Assembly (NCBI GenBank): GCA_027704905.1
Contig: CM051002.1
Location: 12,538,228-12,602,227, forward strand
Direction of reading: 5' to 3'
DNA from: Muraenolepis orangiensis
Lineage: Eukaryota > Chordata > Actinopteri > Gadiformes > Muraenolepididae
DNA: 64,000 nucleotides
Part shown: positions 23,145 through 35,934 of the stretch, piece by piece
Layout of the letters: the number at the start of each line of letters is the position of its first letter
How positions within the stretch are numbered: the first letter of the stretch is position 1
Made by a program: the position numbers and the translations under genes
The notes under the pieces: model-generated
The model's input: the letters and a program-made list of their open reading frames with translations, nothing else
Database searches by the model: none
Told to the model about the DNA's origin: nothing

Positions 23145-23220
23145 GTCGCGATCGTGAAGTCCAACAGGGGGGGGGGGGTGTCGCGATCGTGAAGTCCAAC
23201 GGGGGGGGGGGTCGCGATCG
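23038..23220 (+). repeat. G-rich minisatellite with an 81-G homopolymer
   Basis: Three copies of the core TGTCGCGATCGTG-AAGTCCAAC followed by G runs. The first run is 81 consecutive G (23063-23143). This is the inner end of the right arm and the partner of the C-rich end at 13430-13499. The core contains the self-complementary CGATCG. Confidence 0.9.
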
Positions 23221-23332
23221 GGGGTCGTTTTTCCCCCCATGCTCATTCACATACAGTAGCGGGTGGTAATAGGGAGGGCGATAATAACAATTGCATGCTG
23301 CGCCATTCAGCCGGCCTGAACTCAGCTGTGCG

Positions 23333-23384
<52 letters not shown>

Positions 23385-23585
23385 CTCGCACTCGCTCTCG
23401 CTCTCTCTCACACACACACACACACGATGCACTGTTTTCGTCAATTGGGTATCATCAAAGTAGGTTGTCAGTATTGTTTATTGACTCATCATAGCATCAA
23501 GCGGTCATGTTATGACGCAAAAAGGTTAAGGCAGTAGCATTCAACATAGAACAAATGTATGTTAGGGACATCTAGTGGTGAAGAA

Positions 23586-24773
23586 CAGTGGTGGGCCGTC
23601 AGGGCCAGCAAGGCCTTCTCTGCTGGCCCAAACATCATCAGAATATACATTTAATTTTGATATATTTTTTTCCAAAAAGATGTATTAAATGATTCCCCAT
23701 AGTCTATTATCTTCATTTCATAGCCTTCCTCTTGGTTGCGCTGCTTCCAGCCGTAGATCGAGATTTGGAGGGCTGGCCTTTGTCAGTGTCACAATGGCTA
23801 TTCACCCTGCCTCCACTAGGGGCAGCGTCAACCTGCATTTACATTTCCCCCACACCTGCAGCGCATGATAATCAACCGGCCTATTTAAGTCTACCCCGCA
23901 CACTTATACTTTGCCAGTTTGTCCTGATGACACAGACTCTCTAGCGTACCCGGACTGATTCCTGTTGCCGACCCTGCCTGGTTCCTGATCTACCGCCCGT
24001 CCCTGACTACGCTTCTGCCTGCCCCTGCCTGGTTCGTCTACCCTGCCCCGGTTCCCATCACCTGCCTGTCCCCGACTACGTCTCTGCCTTTGGTGTCTGT
24101 GTGCAGCTTTTGGGTCCAAACCTAACCTGTGACAGTTAGAGCTTTTATCCAATCATATTTCAGCCATAATGTGTTGCCAGGGTCCAATAAATCTGCCCTT
24201 AGGCCTTCAGAATCAACAGTGCGGGCGCCTGGGGCTTATAGTGAACGGAAAGGATACGCACTCTTGAGAGGCAGAGCTATGCAGAGCTAGCAAACTGAAC
24301 TTGAACGAGATAGTTTGTGTAGATTTCTACAAGCTGTTTTTTGGAAATGAACGCACAGATAAACTTTACATCAGAGTCATTGAAGTCTTCTTGAGGAAAG
24401 AAAGGAGGATGGATTTTGTGGTCAAATAATCAGTTTTTTTTGTGAGTACAAAGCATTTTATTTTTCATTTTATTTCGTTAAGCGGTTTCGATCTATTTCA
24501 ATCTTAAAGCTGGTAGTTTAACACTCTTAATTGTAAATGCGGATTTATTGATTATAAATGCTTTGGAAATATGAATATAACTCTTGTACTTGTAACTGTT
24601 GTACTTGACTATGTTAAGGTGACGCAACGCCCGGTTATACTGCGTTTCTGTCTAAATGTATAGTTTCTAGAGCCATGGCGTCATAATGATGGTATTAAGA
24701 GGTGGAATAATTCAGGTAGGACTGTGTAGGACATCACTGAAGGCCTAGGTGTGAAATGCACGGCCCGCCACTG
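23586..24773. mobile_element. non-autonomous hAT-like element (arm B copy)
   Basis: Inverted counterpart of 11845-13033, starting CAGTGGTGGGCCGTC and ending GGCCCGCCACTG. It contains the solo Gypsy LTR at 23787-24134 (TGTCACA to TGTGACA, here in sense orientation). Confidence 0.65.
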
Positions 24774-24867
24774 GTGGAGGATCAAACTTAACAGGAATAT
24801 ATTTAGGGTAAGATACTACAAGAAACTATTTTGCTGAAGTTTTACATTTGCATTATGCCGTAAACAT

Positions 24868-27800
24868 TTAGTTGGACTCTCCTTGTTCTGACTCTGGCTC
24901 TGACTCTGGCTCTGACTCTGGCTCTGACTCTGTCTCTGTCGCTGTCTCTGTCGCTGTCTCTGGCTGTGTCTCTGTCGCTGGCTGTGGCTCTGGCTCTGGC
25001 TGTGGCTGTGGTTGACGCAATGTCCTTAGTAAGGTCTGAAACAAAACAAAAACAACAAACAAAATGATAAATAAATACATATGAAAATAAATACTATAAA
25101 CAACGAATAAAATGCATTAAACCTGCGCTGTGTATGATTGATCTGTTGTCACTATAACGGTAATAGCAACAACTATATCATATCACAGCTATATCATTTA
25201 ATCACAGTTAATATTCTCTGGCAGAAGTGGATCCAGAATAAAACGACTCAAAATGACTATGCTTGAGTAACACTAGTTTCTAGTTTCTGAAGTCTCTGAC
25301 TTCAGAGTCTGGGCAAACTCAATGTCGGCCAGCACCTTAATCAAGAAGGCATGAGTGAAGGGTTAACAAAGAGAGAGAGAGCGAGAGATCACCATGAGAG
25401 AGATCACCATGAGAGACATCACCATCACCTTCTTCTGGTCGATGACCTCCTGGGTGTTGATTACGGGCGGTACGGTCTTCCGGCCGGAGTTGTGCGGTAT
25501 GGTGGAGTAGAACCTGAAGGACAGGTCCTTGAGTTTCTCCGTCTGAATCTGGACCTGCGCGAAGGCGTCCTCTATCTCCTCCAGCACCTTGACGCCCTTG
25601 TCAATCTGATTCTCACTGAGCTTGCCTAAGGGCATCTTCTTGATGTCTGTCACGCAAATATACACATACACACTATTATATATTTAGTCATTTTGCTACT
25701 CCATGCCCCCCCATCCAAAGCGACTTCAAGGTAAGTCGCTCTATTGAAGCTGTTTGTCTGAACAAATCCCTGAAACAAACCAAAGCCATGATTGTAGATC
25801 ACAAGAGTTTCCCCTATCTTGTTATTATAAGACCTTGAGTGAAGACTTAACCTTCTCTCTCGCACATGTGACACACATTGACATGTCTGTAACACTGTGG
25901 AAAGAGTAACCAGGAGGCCTTCAGGCCTGCAATGTTCAGCCACACCAATAACACAGACTCTTTGGTGTACTCGGCCAGACACACCTACCCAGGTTCACTG
26001 GAAGGACATTTTTGAATGTCCTAACCTCTTCTACCTGCAACATTAGAGAGGAAGGCCAGACGAAGGTTAGAGACGATATTAGGTCTGGAGCACAGTTGAT
26101 GCAGGGGTTTTCTTTCCCTCAATAAATCTAGTAAAACATTTCCCCATTCAACATGCGTGACTCTACTTGCAATGCTGGACATGGCAAAGAAGTTACCTTG
26201 GTCTTCCCGTCCAACTCGATAACGGTGTACATCTTCAAATTGGGCTGAACGTTGTCGCGGTCGGCCCAGCTGTTAGTCGTCAGCTGTTTGAACTTCTTCT
26301 CAAAGGCGTTGATGGCTTTGGCGTGAGAACTGTAGCGCTCTGGATCATTGTGTTTTACAACCGATCCCTCCATTTTATGTTGGAGATTGACAAAAAACAA
26401 TGTCATTAACTGTGAAGTGTGTGGTTGGTGGCTGGTTTAAGCAGCCTCACCTGGCCTTAGTCAGACTCATTACTCTATTGTGGGTGAGGTTACACACCTG
26501 TGGGTCCTTGTTTACCAAGGCCCACGGGTTAAACCAGACACCAACACACACACTCGAGAAAAAGAGCTCTACCAGATACCAACTGCTCTGTTCACCATGA
26601 ATTAAAACTCTGAAATAAACGAGATCCCTCATTCACCCTATGTCCTTGTCTTCGGGAGGAGCCTCAAGCAGCCATTTTAATAGCTTGTGACAATGTCGAT
26701 AAAGAACATTTTAATTGATAAAGTACAATAGTGCATGCCGTGATTCGAGATTTATGATTTTCTTAGCAAGAAGGAGTCTTTAACCGACTACTATTAAGGG
26801 TTCTGACTACCAAGCTTGAAACCTGTCTGGAACATTTGTGCTCTCTACCCCTGTCTTCTTCACCTACCCCTCTTCCTCACCTGCAGTTTTAGAAAAGGAA
26901 TTCTAAAGTAGTCATGTGCGTTACCTGTAACGCGTTACTACCCACCTGCTACTGGAGTTAGTTGAACATTGTGCACTGTGCTCCCAAATGTCTTTGTGTG
27001 CGCTTCATTTCTCTCATTTAGGAGCATTTCTTTGGAAAAACAGTTATCGTAGAGCCCTGTGCACTATTTTAAATACTACGATCATAATCTCAAGATACAC
27101 TTTGAAACCTCCACATACAAGATACAAATTCACTCTTCAGGACCATCTCAATGTTAACATTAGACGTACCACTCGACCAGATATGCGCAAGAAATCGTAG
27201 AATCCGTCTTCTTTGATGACATAAATGGCGTAGAACTTGTTCACGTTGTCCATTGTTTGTCTGGTGGAGCATGCACTCGTAGTCCTCATACACCTGTACA
27301 ATACAAATTTAAGTGGACACATACAATACATGATATATAATATAAATCTATAATACACAACATTTAATGGATTCAGATAAAGGAGAAGATTGAAATGGAG
27401 GACATCATTTGTATTTGCCCCCCTTCCTGACTTCTATTTTTGCTTTTATTTGTCACATTTAAAAGTTTCAGATAATAAATACTTTAACATAAGATAAAGA
27501 CAATGTGAATATACACAAAATGTAGTTTTTAAATGATCATTTTTCCAAGATACAATGTTACTGTAAACACCCATGTGAAAAGGTAATCGCCCCCTAAACC
27601 TTATAACTGGTTGTGCCACCCTTGGCCGCCATCACTGCAAGCCAACACTTGCTAGATCTGGCATGGAGTCTTTTACACCGCTGTGGAGGAAGGTTGGCCC
27701 CATTCTACTTTGCAGAATTGTTTTAATTCAGCCCCATTAGAGGGTTTGGAGCATGAACTGCCTGTTTAAGGTCATGCCACAACAGGCAGGACTTTGACGA

Positions 27801-30486
27801 GGCCACTCCAAAACCTTGATTTTGTTCCATTTGAGACATTGAGGGGTGGACTTGCTCAAGATTCAAGATTTGTATTTGCCATATGCAATGGAATGCTTAC
27901 TCCCCATTCCCTCCTGCAGTATGACATTTCTAAAACACTATACTATAAACATACTGTACACTATAAAAAGAACAATAAAGTGACTGAAAAAGCATTTTAA
28001 AGTGCCAGTAGTGCAGCAACCTCATGAATACAGTGCAGAACAGTGCATTGGCTGTAATTCATGGTTCCAACAATTATGGCAAGTTGTTCAGGTCCTGGAG
28101 CAGCAAAGCAGCCCAACACACTACCACCTCCACGTTTCGCTGTTGGTATGATGTTCTTGATGTGGAAGGCTGTGCTAGCTTTATGCCAGATCAAGCCATG
28201 GATGCCATTTTTTGCCCAGTCTCTTTCTTATCTTAGAGTCATGAACACTGACCTTAACTGAGGCAAGTGAGGCCTGCAGTTCTTTAGATGTTAATCTAGG
28301 TTACTTTGTCACTGTGGAGTGTTTGTGGTTGGTTTAAGCAGCCACCAACCACACACACTCCACAGTCCATTATTCCACCATCAGGCCTGGCCTGAGTTAG
28401 ACTGATTGGCTGGTGAGGCTGCTTAAACCAGCCAGCAACCACACACACGCACACACTCCACAGTCACCTCCTGGATGAGTCGTTGATGTGCTCTTGGTGG
28501 AATTATTGTAGGCCTGACACTCCTGGAAAGGTTCACCACTGGTCCATGTTCTCTCTGTTAGTCTCATCATGGTTCGCTGGAGTCCCAGAGCTTTGAAATG
28601 TCCTTGTAACCCTTTCCTGACTGATAGATGTCAATCACTTTGTTCCTCATCTGTTGTTCAATTTATTTAGATCGCAGCATCATGTGCTGTTTTTTTTTAG
28701 ACTGTTTAGCCTACTAAAGATGTATTTATAGTTATATTTAAGTGAGAATTTCGATTGAACAGGGCTGGCAGAAATCAGGCCTGGGTGTGTCTAGTGAAAT
28801 TGAGCCCAATTATAAATTAAATTTGGTTAGTTGGTTGTTTAACTAAGAGGGGCAACTACTTTTTCACATAGCTTTGTTCCTTCAATAAATGAAATCGTCA
28901 TTTAAAAACTGTACTCTTATCTTTGTCCAAAATCGAAATTAGTTTGATGATCTGAGACATTTAAGTGTGACATGTATGCTAAACTAGAATTCAATCGGGA
29001 AGGGAAATACTTTTGCACAGCACTTGTGTATATACATACATGTGTGAAATAGTGGTTTATAAAGACTAATATATTATCCATATGTTTTATGTCAGATGTA
29101 TTGTTTATATACCAAGCTGCTAGTGACTTCTGAAATCAGGAAGTCAGCCCTCAACAGTTTGTCATTGATACGCAATTTCACATATCGGTACCACTCAAGA
29201 TGGCAAATTCTAATCACATTTTTTGAAGTTTTTTGGTACACGTCCATAGATATTTTGGTATGATTACCTTTTGTAAGTGGTAGCTTTGTCACAGTTATCA
29301 GCACATGAAGTGAACCACCCCCTACACTAATTTGGCTTCTAGACACTGATGCATATCCTATTATAGGTACATTTTCAGGACCTTTAGTGTATGATGACTT
29401 GTTTGGTATTATTTGTATCATCATAAAGGATATATTCATCGATTTTTCGATTAATCTCAGTTGGGAGTCTGTCTGATTAATATAGAGGTCACAGGGGCTC
29501 TTTATTTATCTCTCGTCTTTATCTGGATATTGCTCCAATGAATATAATGCTATGAGGTGTGAACAATCAACTACGTGTGTGTAAATTACAGAAGTAATAA
29601 TACAATGTGTAAAGCGACTTACGTGAGTGCGAAATGGAAATCCAAACAGGGGTCGTTGTATACAGACAGACTCATAACTGAGCTCAGATGAAAGCTATGA
29701 ATATATCCTTTAGGATGATACCAAACAAGTCATCATAAACAATGAGTAAAGGTCCTAAACTGAGTGGAAATTAGGATATGCATCGGTGTCTAGAAGCTAA
29801 TTTATTTGTAAGGGGTGGTTAACTGCATGTGCTGATAACTGTGACAAAGCTATAAGGCTGACACACTGGTATATTACATTACATTACATTACATTACATT
29901 ACCTTACAGTCATTTAGCAGACGCTTTTATGTATATTTGATTTGATTAGATTAGATTCTAATTCATTGTCAGTGTACAGCACAAATACAGTACAGCAAAA
30001 ATATTTGGCATCTAAACTAGAGTGCAAATGTTGCAGTAAAGTGCATGGTAATATATAATGTACAGTTATTGAATAATATGTAAAAACGGTCCACTAAAAT
30101 AACTACTAAAAACGGTATAAAATAACTTATAGAGTAGGTATGAGATGTGTGCAGAATTATAGGTATATATATATACAAGTATAAACAGGTAGGGAGCAGG
30201 GGTGTGCAGTTGTATCAACAGATAATTATATATAAATGTATATACAGCAGGTAGTGAGCAGGGGTGTGTAGTTATATCAGCAGTTGAAGATAAATATAAA
30301 CTGTATATATGGTAAGTACAGTAAAAATGTACATGACTATCATACAGGTATGTAAACAATAAATATGCAAACTATCGGTAGAGGAAGGGAGTTCTGATAT
30401 ATGTATATGTCACTAACCTCTGCAGCAGTAATCTTAATTTGCTCCAACTTCCTTGTCAATGTGTCGTCTGGTCCAGGTGACGCCAT
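24868..30486 (-). pseudogene. parp3: PARP3-like gene copy B (mirror of copy A)
   Basis: Minus-strand exons at 30486-30418, 27293-27170, 26367-26197, 26034-25989, 25646-25429 and 25335-25273, with the acidic-repeat exon candidate at 25035-24868. Sequence equals copy A except for small indels. Exon 3 is 171 bases and open here, with NVQPNLKMYTVIELDGK, where copy A is broken. Exon 2 is 124 bases with one extra A after CAGAC, so it is frameshifted where copy A is open. Like A it ends at SETSETRN and has no transferase domain. Probably the same gene as A, seen in another contig. Confidence 0.75.
27384..29025 (-). mobile_element. degenerate Tc1/mariner element (arm B copy)
   Basis: Inverted counterpart of 7600-9240 with the same stop-ridden transposase and the nested MITE at about 28299-28466. 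It lies in intron 1 of copy B. The related fold-back is at 29264-29857. Confidence 0.83.
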
Positions 30487-30748
30487 GATCCCTTGATCTA
30501 TGAAGTGTCAACGTTTCAACACACGCAACAAGTATTTAACTAAACTATAATGAGGATCTCAAGTGCATGTTGAACTGGTCGTCCCCGCACCCGCGAACGA
30601 GCCGTTATTTATGCTCCGCGTACATGCAGTGACTGAATGTCACGCGCATGCTGTGCATCACGTGAGGGTAGATAAGGAGGAGGGGCGGCGTGTGCTCAGT
30701 GCTGGTTGCTGAACCGAGGGAGAGGAGAACACACGGGGAAGTGTCAGT

Positions 30749-30964
30749 TTGCGTCGCGCAAATAAGATGAGTGAAAGTAGGAAAAGAAGCAGCATTAGGC
30801 TGCATTTTAACAATTGTGCAAACACAAAGGCAGAATGCAGAATTTGCAACCTGAAGCTCTCATATAGAGCAGGGTCCACAAACAACCTCCACAGGCACTT
30901 GAGGACTGTGCATCCAACAGTTCAGTTGGAAGGAAAAAAGGCAGACTGCCTGCTTCTGCCTGTG
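30749..30964 (+). pseudogene. BED exon of hAT unit 2 (arm B copy)
   Basis: Counterpart of 5652-5875, with the CRIC and LHRHLRTVH zinc-finger motif. It ends at the GTCTACTC target site (30965-30972) of the Buster insertion. Confidence 0.78.
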
Positions 30965-30972
30965 GTCTACTC

Positions 30973-33145
30973 CAGGGGTTCTCAAACTTTTTGTTTCTGC
31001 GGACCACTATTTATCATCAAGGATTTTCGCGGACCACCTCATATGCAAACCGTAAAAATAAGTACATATAAACGTAGTGTTAAAACGCAGATATTTTTTT
31101 ATAGTTAATTATAGACAATCAAAAGTAAATTGAAGCCTATCTGATACTTTTGTTGCACGTGTGACCGGTGTCTGTCTGCGTTGTGTCTGTTTCTCAAAGA
31201 GGACGGCGGACAACTTCTTTTTTTCTTTTGGTCCTTGACCATATATTCAAATCTGCATCCACTCATAGAACATAACAGCTGCATCAGTGAACATGAACTG
31301 CAGCTTCAGCTCTTTCAACATCCGATTTCACAACCATTTCCTCAATTCTGCGCTGTACGGTGCTGTCTGACAATGGAATCAAGTCCATTTGCTTGCATGC
31401 CGCATACCGAGGTATCGATGTATGCGCATTCCCATTTTTTGCGATAATTCTTGACAATCTGTATGAGACTTCCACTGCTTTAGCATTGTTGCTACCTGTA
31501 GATGTGGATTCCATGATGTTCTTGCTACTGTGAAATTCTTGGAGCTTGTTTTTAAAAAACTCAACTGGCTTGGACTTCAACTCTCCATGCTTTGTCTCAA
31601 GGTGACGGCGAAGATTAGCTGGTTTTAGGCTCTCGTTAGCCAGTGTCTTGTAGCACAGAACGCATAATGGCAAAGGCTCATCTTCGGTGCCTGTGTTTGT
31701 AAATCCCAGTTCTAAGTATTTCACATTGTATTTTCGCTTAATCTTCACTTTCTTTGTTTTTTTTCCGCGGAATCTGTCTTGTAGATGCCTCCGACTCACT
31801 CTCATGATCTTCATTAACGTTAACATCTTTTCTCTTCAGACCACCTGATGCTAGCCACCGATCCATGTTTGTGGTGTTGCACGCACACGTGGGAAAATGA
31901 GAGCTCTCACTTGCACTCTGCTCTTCCGCAGCGCAGCCCCCCCTCCCTCCGGCTGAAATTATGAATGTAAGGCCTATATTAATCATAAGTAACACGGCAG
32001 GGTCAGTGGCGTAGCGGAGGCCCCTGCAGCCCCCGCGTTGCGGGGGAGCCCCGGAGCTTAGGAGGCCCCCACCCCCACTGTAGGCTATCCTCTTAGATTT
32101 CGTAACGGGAACAGGGCGCAGAGGGCGCCCTGACCCCCCCCCCCTTGGACTTCACGATTGCGACAACCCTCCCCCCCCCCCCCCGTTGGACTTCACGATT
32201 GCGACAACCCTCCCCCCCCGTTGGACTTCACGATTGCGACAACCCCCCCCCCCCCCCCCCCCGTTAGACTTCACGATTGCGACAACCCCCCCCCCCCCCG
32301 TTGGACTTCACGATTGCGACAACCCTCCCCCCCCCGTTGGACTTCACGATTGCGACAACCCTCCCCCCCCCCCCGTTGGACTTCACGATTGCGACAACCC
32401 TCCCCCCCCCCCGTTGGACTTCACGATTGCGACAACCCCCCCCGTTGGACTTCACGATTGCGACAACCCTCCCCCCCCCCCCCCGTTGGACTTCACGATT
32501 GCGACAACCCTCCCCCCCCCGTTGGACTTCACGATTGCGACAACCCTCCCCCCCCCCCCCGTTGGACTTCACGATTGCGACAACCCCCCCCGTTGGACTT
32601 CACGATTGCGACAACCCTCCCCCCCCCCCCCGTTGGACTTCACGATTGCGACAACCTTCCCCCCCCCGTTGGACTTCACGATCGACAACACCGTACAACA
32701 GTTTACGCATGAGTTCCTACTGACCTATACTGTTTACAAAAGATGCCTGAAAAAATTAACATTTAAAAAAGTGGCCGCGATGTCTATCCCATGTCACTCT
32801 TATTGATTTAGGGGAGGGGCGTGGCCCCATGGTCCGACCTGCGGGGGAGCCCCGAAATATTGCGCAACGCCACTGGGCAGGGTCCGTGAGAGTTTGTTTT
32901 CATCTTTCACTCACACACTGTTTTCGTAATTTTTACAACAAATACACACTTGCAACTGATAACACTGGCAATGATTTTATATGTATTACTATTCAAATAT
33001 ATTCGATGGAGCAAGTCACATATGAGGTGGTCTCAGAAAATCCTTGATAGTAAAAAGTGGATTTTATTCAGCTTTTTTCCACGGACCACCTGCAGTACCT
33101 CCGCGGACCACCAGTGGTCCGCGGACCACAGTTTGAGAACCGCTG
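30973..33145 (-). mobile_element. Buster-like hAT element (arm B copy)
   Basis: Mirror of 3474-5651, with the 8-bp target-site duplication GTCTACTC at 30965-30972 and 33146-33153. It contains the transposase N-terminal remnant (31866-31284) and the C-rich face of the minisatellite (about 32140-32685). G-run lengths differ by a few bases from the other arm. Confidence 0.88.
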
Positions 33146-33258
33146 GTCTACTCCACCTGTTGTTGCTGCAGCTACAGGATCTACCCCTCATGCATCAGGT
33201 ACCCAAAAGCCAACAGCTACACAGACCTCAATAAGCCAATTCATATCAAAGGCAATGA

Positions 33259-33953
33259 ATGACCCCAGCTAGACAGAACATAGTGGATGAAGAATTGGCC
33301 AAAATGATTGCAAGTGATTTCCAACCATTTTCCATTGTGGAGGACAAGGGATTCCGAAGCTTCACACAGGCTCTCAATCCAATGTATGTTCCTCCAAGCA
33401 GGAACATTCTCTCTCAAAAAATCATCCTGTATGATAGAGAACGTGCTTCACTGCAGGCCAGGGTTAAGGAAGCTACTGCAGTTTGCCTTACCACTGATTG
33501 CTGGACATCAAGAACCACCACCTCTTTCATGTCTGTTACATGTCACTTTATAGAAAATTATAAAACGGTGGCCTGTCTTCTGGACTGTTTTGAGTTTAGC
33601 GACAGACACACTTCAGAAAACTTGCCAGAGGAACTGCTCAGAGTGACAAAAGAGTGGGACATTGAAATAAAGTGGCTTGCTGTGTTAGTGACAATGCAGC
33701 TAACATAACCAAAGCCATTCAACTCTTGAAATGGACCCACCACCCATGTCTCGTGCATACCATCCACCTGATGGTAAGTGATGCCCTGAAGGTCATGAAG
33801 ACCACTCTTGACAAAGTGAAGGGGATGGTAGAATTCTTCCATAAGAGCACAAGAGCAACAGAGAAGTTGAAGTCTATTCAGCGCCAAATGGATATGCCTG
33901 AGCTGAAGTGTCAACGTTTCAACACACGCAACAAGTATTTAACTAAACTATAA
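33259..33953 (+). pseudogene. hAT transposase core, unit 2 (arm B copy)
   Basis: Mirror of 2665-3360 with TTDCWTSRT and SDNAANITKA. A missing A at about 33667 shifts the frame between KEWDIE and CCVSDNAAN, whereas the other arm is open through this point. Confidence 0.78.
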
Positions 33954-34151
33954 TGAGGATCTCAAGTGCATGTTGAACTGGTCGTCCCCGCACCCGCGAA
34001 CGAGCCGTTATTTATGCTCCGCGTCCATGCAGTGACTGAATGTCACGCGCATGCTGTGCATCACGTGAGGGTAGATAAGGAGGAGGGGCGGCGTGTGCTC
34101 AGTGCTGATTGCTGAACCGAGGGAGAGGAGAACACACGGGGAAGTGTCAGT

Positions 34152-34366
34152 TTGCGTCGCGCAAATAAGATGAGTGAAAGTAGGAAAATAAGCAGCATTA
34201 GGCTGCATTTTAACAATTGTGCAAACACAAAGGCAGAATGCAGAATTTGCAACCTGAAGCTCTCATATAGAGCAGGGTCCACAAACAACCTCCACAGGCA
34301 CTTGAGGACTGTGCATCCAACAGTTCAGTTGGAAGGAAAAAAGGCAGACTGCCTGCTTCTGCCTGT
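34152..34366 (+). pseudogene. BED exon of hAT unit 1 (arm B copy), cut by gap
   Basis: Mirror of the 2466-2252 stretch, with CRICNLKL and LHRHLRTVH. The open frame continues only through N, so its apparent 437-codon length is meaningless. Confidence 0.78.
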
Positions 34367-35366
34367 NNNNNNNNNNNNNNNNNNNNNNNNNNNNNNNNNN
34401 NNNNNNNNNNNNNNNNNNNNNNNNNNNNNNNNNNNNNNNNNNNNNNNNNNNNNNNNNNNNNNNNNNNNNNNNNNNNNNNNNNNNNNNNNNNNNNNNNNNN
34501 NNNNNNNNNNNNNNNNNNNNNNNNNNNNNNNNNNNNNNNNNNNNNNNNNNNNNNNNNNNNNNNNNNNNNNNNNNNNNNNNNNNNNNNNNNNNNNNNNNNN
34601 NNNNNNNNNNNNNNNNNNNNNNNNNNNNNNNNNNNNNNNNNNNNNNNNNNNNNNNNNNNNNNNNNNNNNNNNNNNNNNNNNNNNNNNNNNNNNNNNNNNN
34701 NNNNNNNNNNNNNNNNNNNNNNNNNNNNNNNNNNNNNNNNNNNNNNNNNNNNNNNNNNNNNNNNNNNNNNNNNNNNNNNNNNNNNNNNNNNNNNNNNNNN
34801 NNNNNNNNNNNNNNNNNNNNNNNNNNNNNNNNNNNNNNNNNNNNNNNNNNNNNNNNNNNNNNNNNNNNNNNNNNNNNNNNNNNNNNNNNNNNNNNNNNNN
34901 NNNNNNNNNNNNNNNNNNNNNNNNNNNNNNNNNNNNNNNNNNNNNNNNNNNNNNNNNNNNNNNNNNNNNNNNNNNNNNNNNNNNNNNNNNNNNNNNNNNN
35001 NNNNNNNNNNNNNNNNNNNNNNNNNNNNNNNNNNNNNNNNNNNNNNNNNNNNNNNNNNNNNNNNNNNNNNNNNNNNNNNNNNNNNNNNNNNNNNNNNNNN
35101 NNNNNNNNNNNNNNNNNNNNNNNNNNNNNNNNNNNNNNNNNNNNNNNNNNNNNNNNNNNNNNNNNNNNNNNNNNNNNNNNNNNNNNNNNNNNNNNNNNNN
35201 NNNNNNNNNNNNNNNNNNNNNNNNNNNNNNNNNNNNNNNNNNNNNNNNNNNNNNNNNNNNNNNNNNNNNNNNNNNNNNNNNNNNNNNNNNNNNNNNNNNN
35301 NNNNNNNNNNNNNNNNNNNNNNNNNNNNNNNNNNNNNNNNNNNNNNNNNNNNNNNNNNNNNNNNNN
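34367..35366. other. assembly gap, exactly 1000 N
   Basis: A second placeholder gap of the same round length. It truncates the right arm. Confidence 0.99.
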
Positions 35367-35934
35367 GCTGGATTACTTACCAGCTTTCTCCACTGCACTA
35401 CATTGTCTCGGGGCAATGTTCTTCCATTGAGTGCTACTTGCTGTACCACAACTGCATCTCTCTAATGTTTTTCAGTGCACATCAAACACCACATATATTT
35501 GCTTACTCTTTCCTCCATCAAGAGGTTCATGCTAAATTCAGCACATACCCAGAAATCTCTCAAAGAGTCTTGCCATCACCTTTCATAAGCCTGCTTTCAA
35601 GACAAGCTCCTTGTTTTGTGGTTGGTTTCTTCCATCATTTTTGCGATGCTTGAGAATGTCTTCAGATTATGTTATTTAATTTTGGAACTTGGTTGCTGGT
35701 GACCCTCCATCGTTCACTTCTGAACTTCTGATATGCTGCCTCTACAGTCTGGTGAGTTTGACGCAGATCACTGGCTATGTCTGGTCACACAGCAATTCCT
35801 GTGGAAAGACTGCTGATATCAGACTGATCAGGGCTTAGAGGTTTACCCAGCTCTACAAAGTCATTTACATCTTCCCTATCCTTCTCTATCCTGGGCTTCT
35901 GTAGATCGTGATGAATGAAACACACATGAAACAC
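35367..35934. other. no gene recognised
   Basis: Unique-looking AT-rich sequence between the gap and the LINE. No conserved frame. It may belong with 37690-37860 on the far side of the LINE, making the LINE an insertion in one unknown element. Confidence 0.45.

Larger units (their letters stand above)
23038..34366. repeat. right arm of 11.3 kb inverted repeat
   Basis: Reverse complement of 2252-13499 throughout, including every nested transposon, the target-site duplications and PARP3-like copy B. Differences I noted (for example at 24230, 26230, 27259, 27744, 28320, 29000, 33665) are almost all one-base changes in homopolymers, and the G-run lengths in the minisatellites. The arm stops at an N gap at 34367, so its true outer end is unknown. 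Confidence 0.93.
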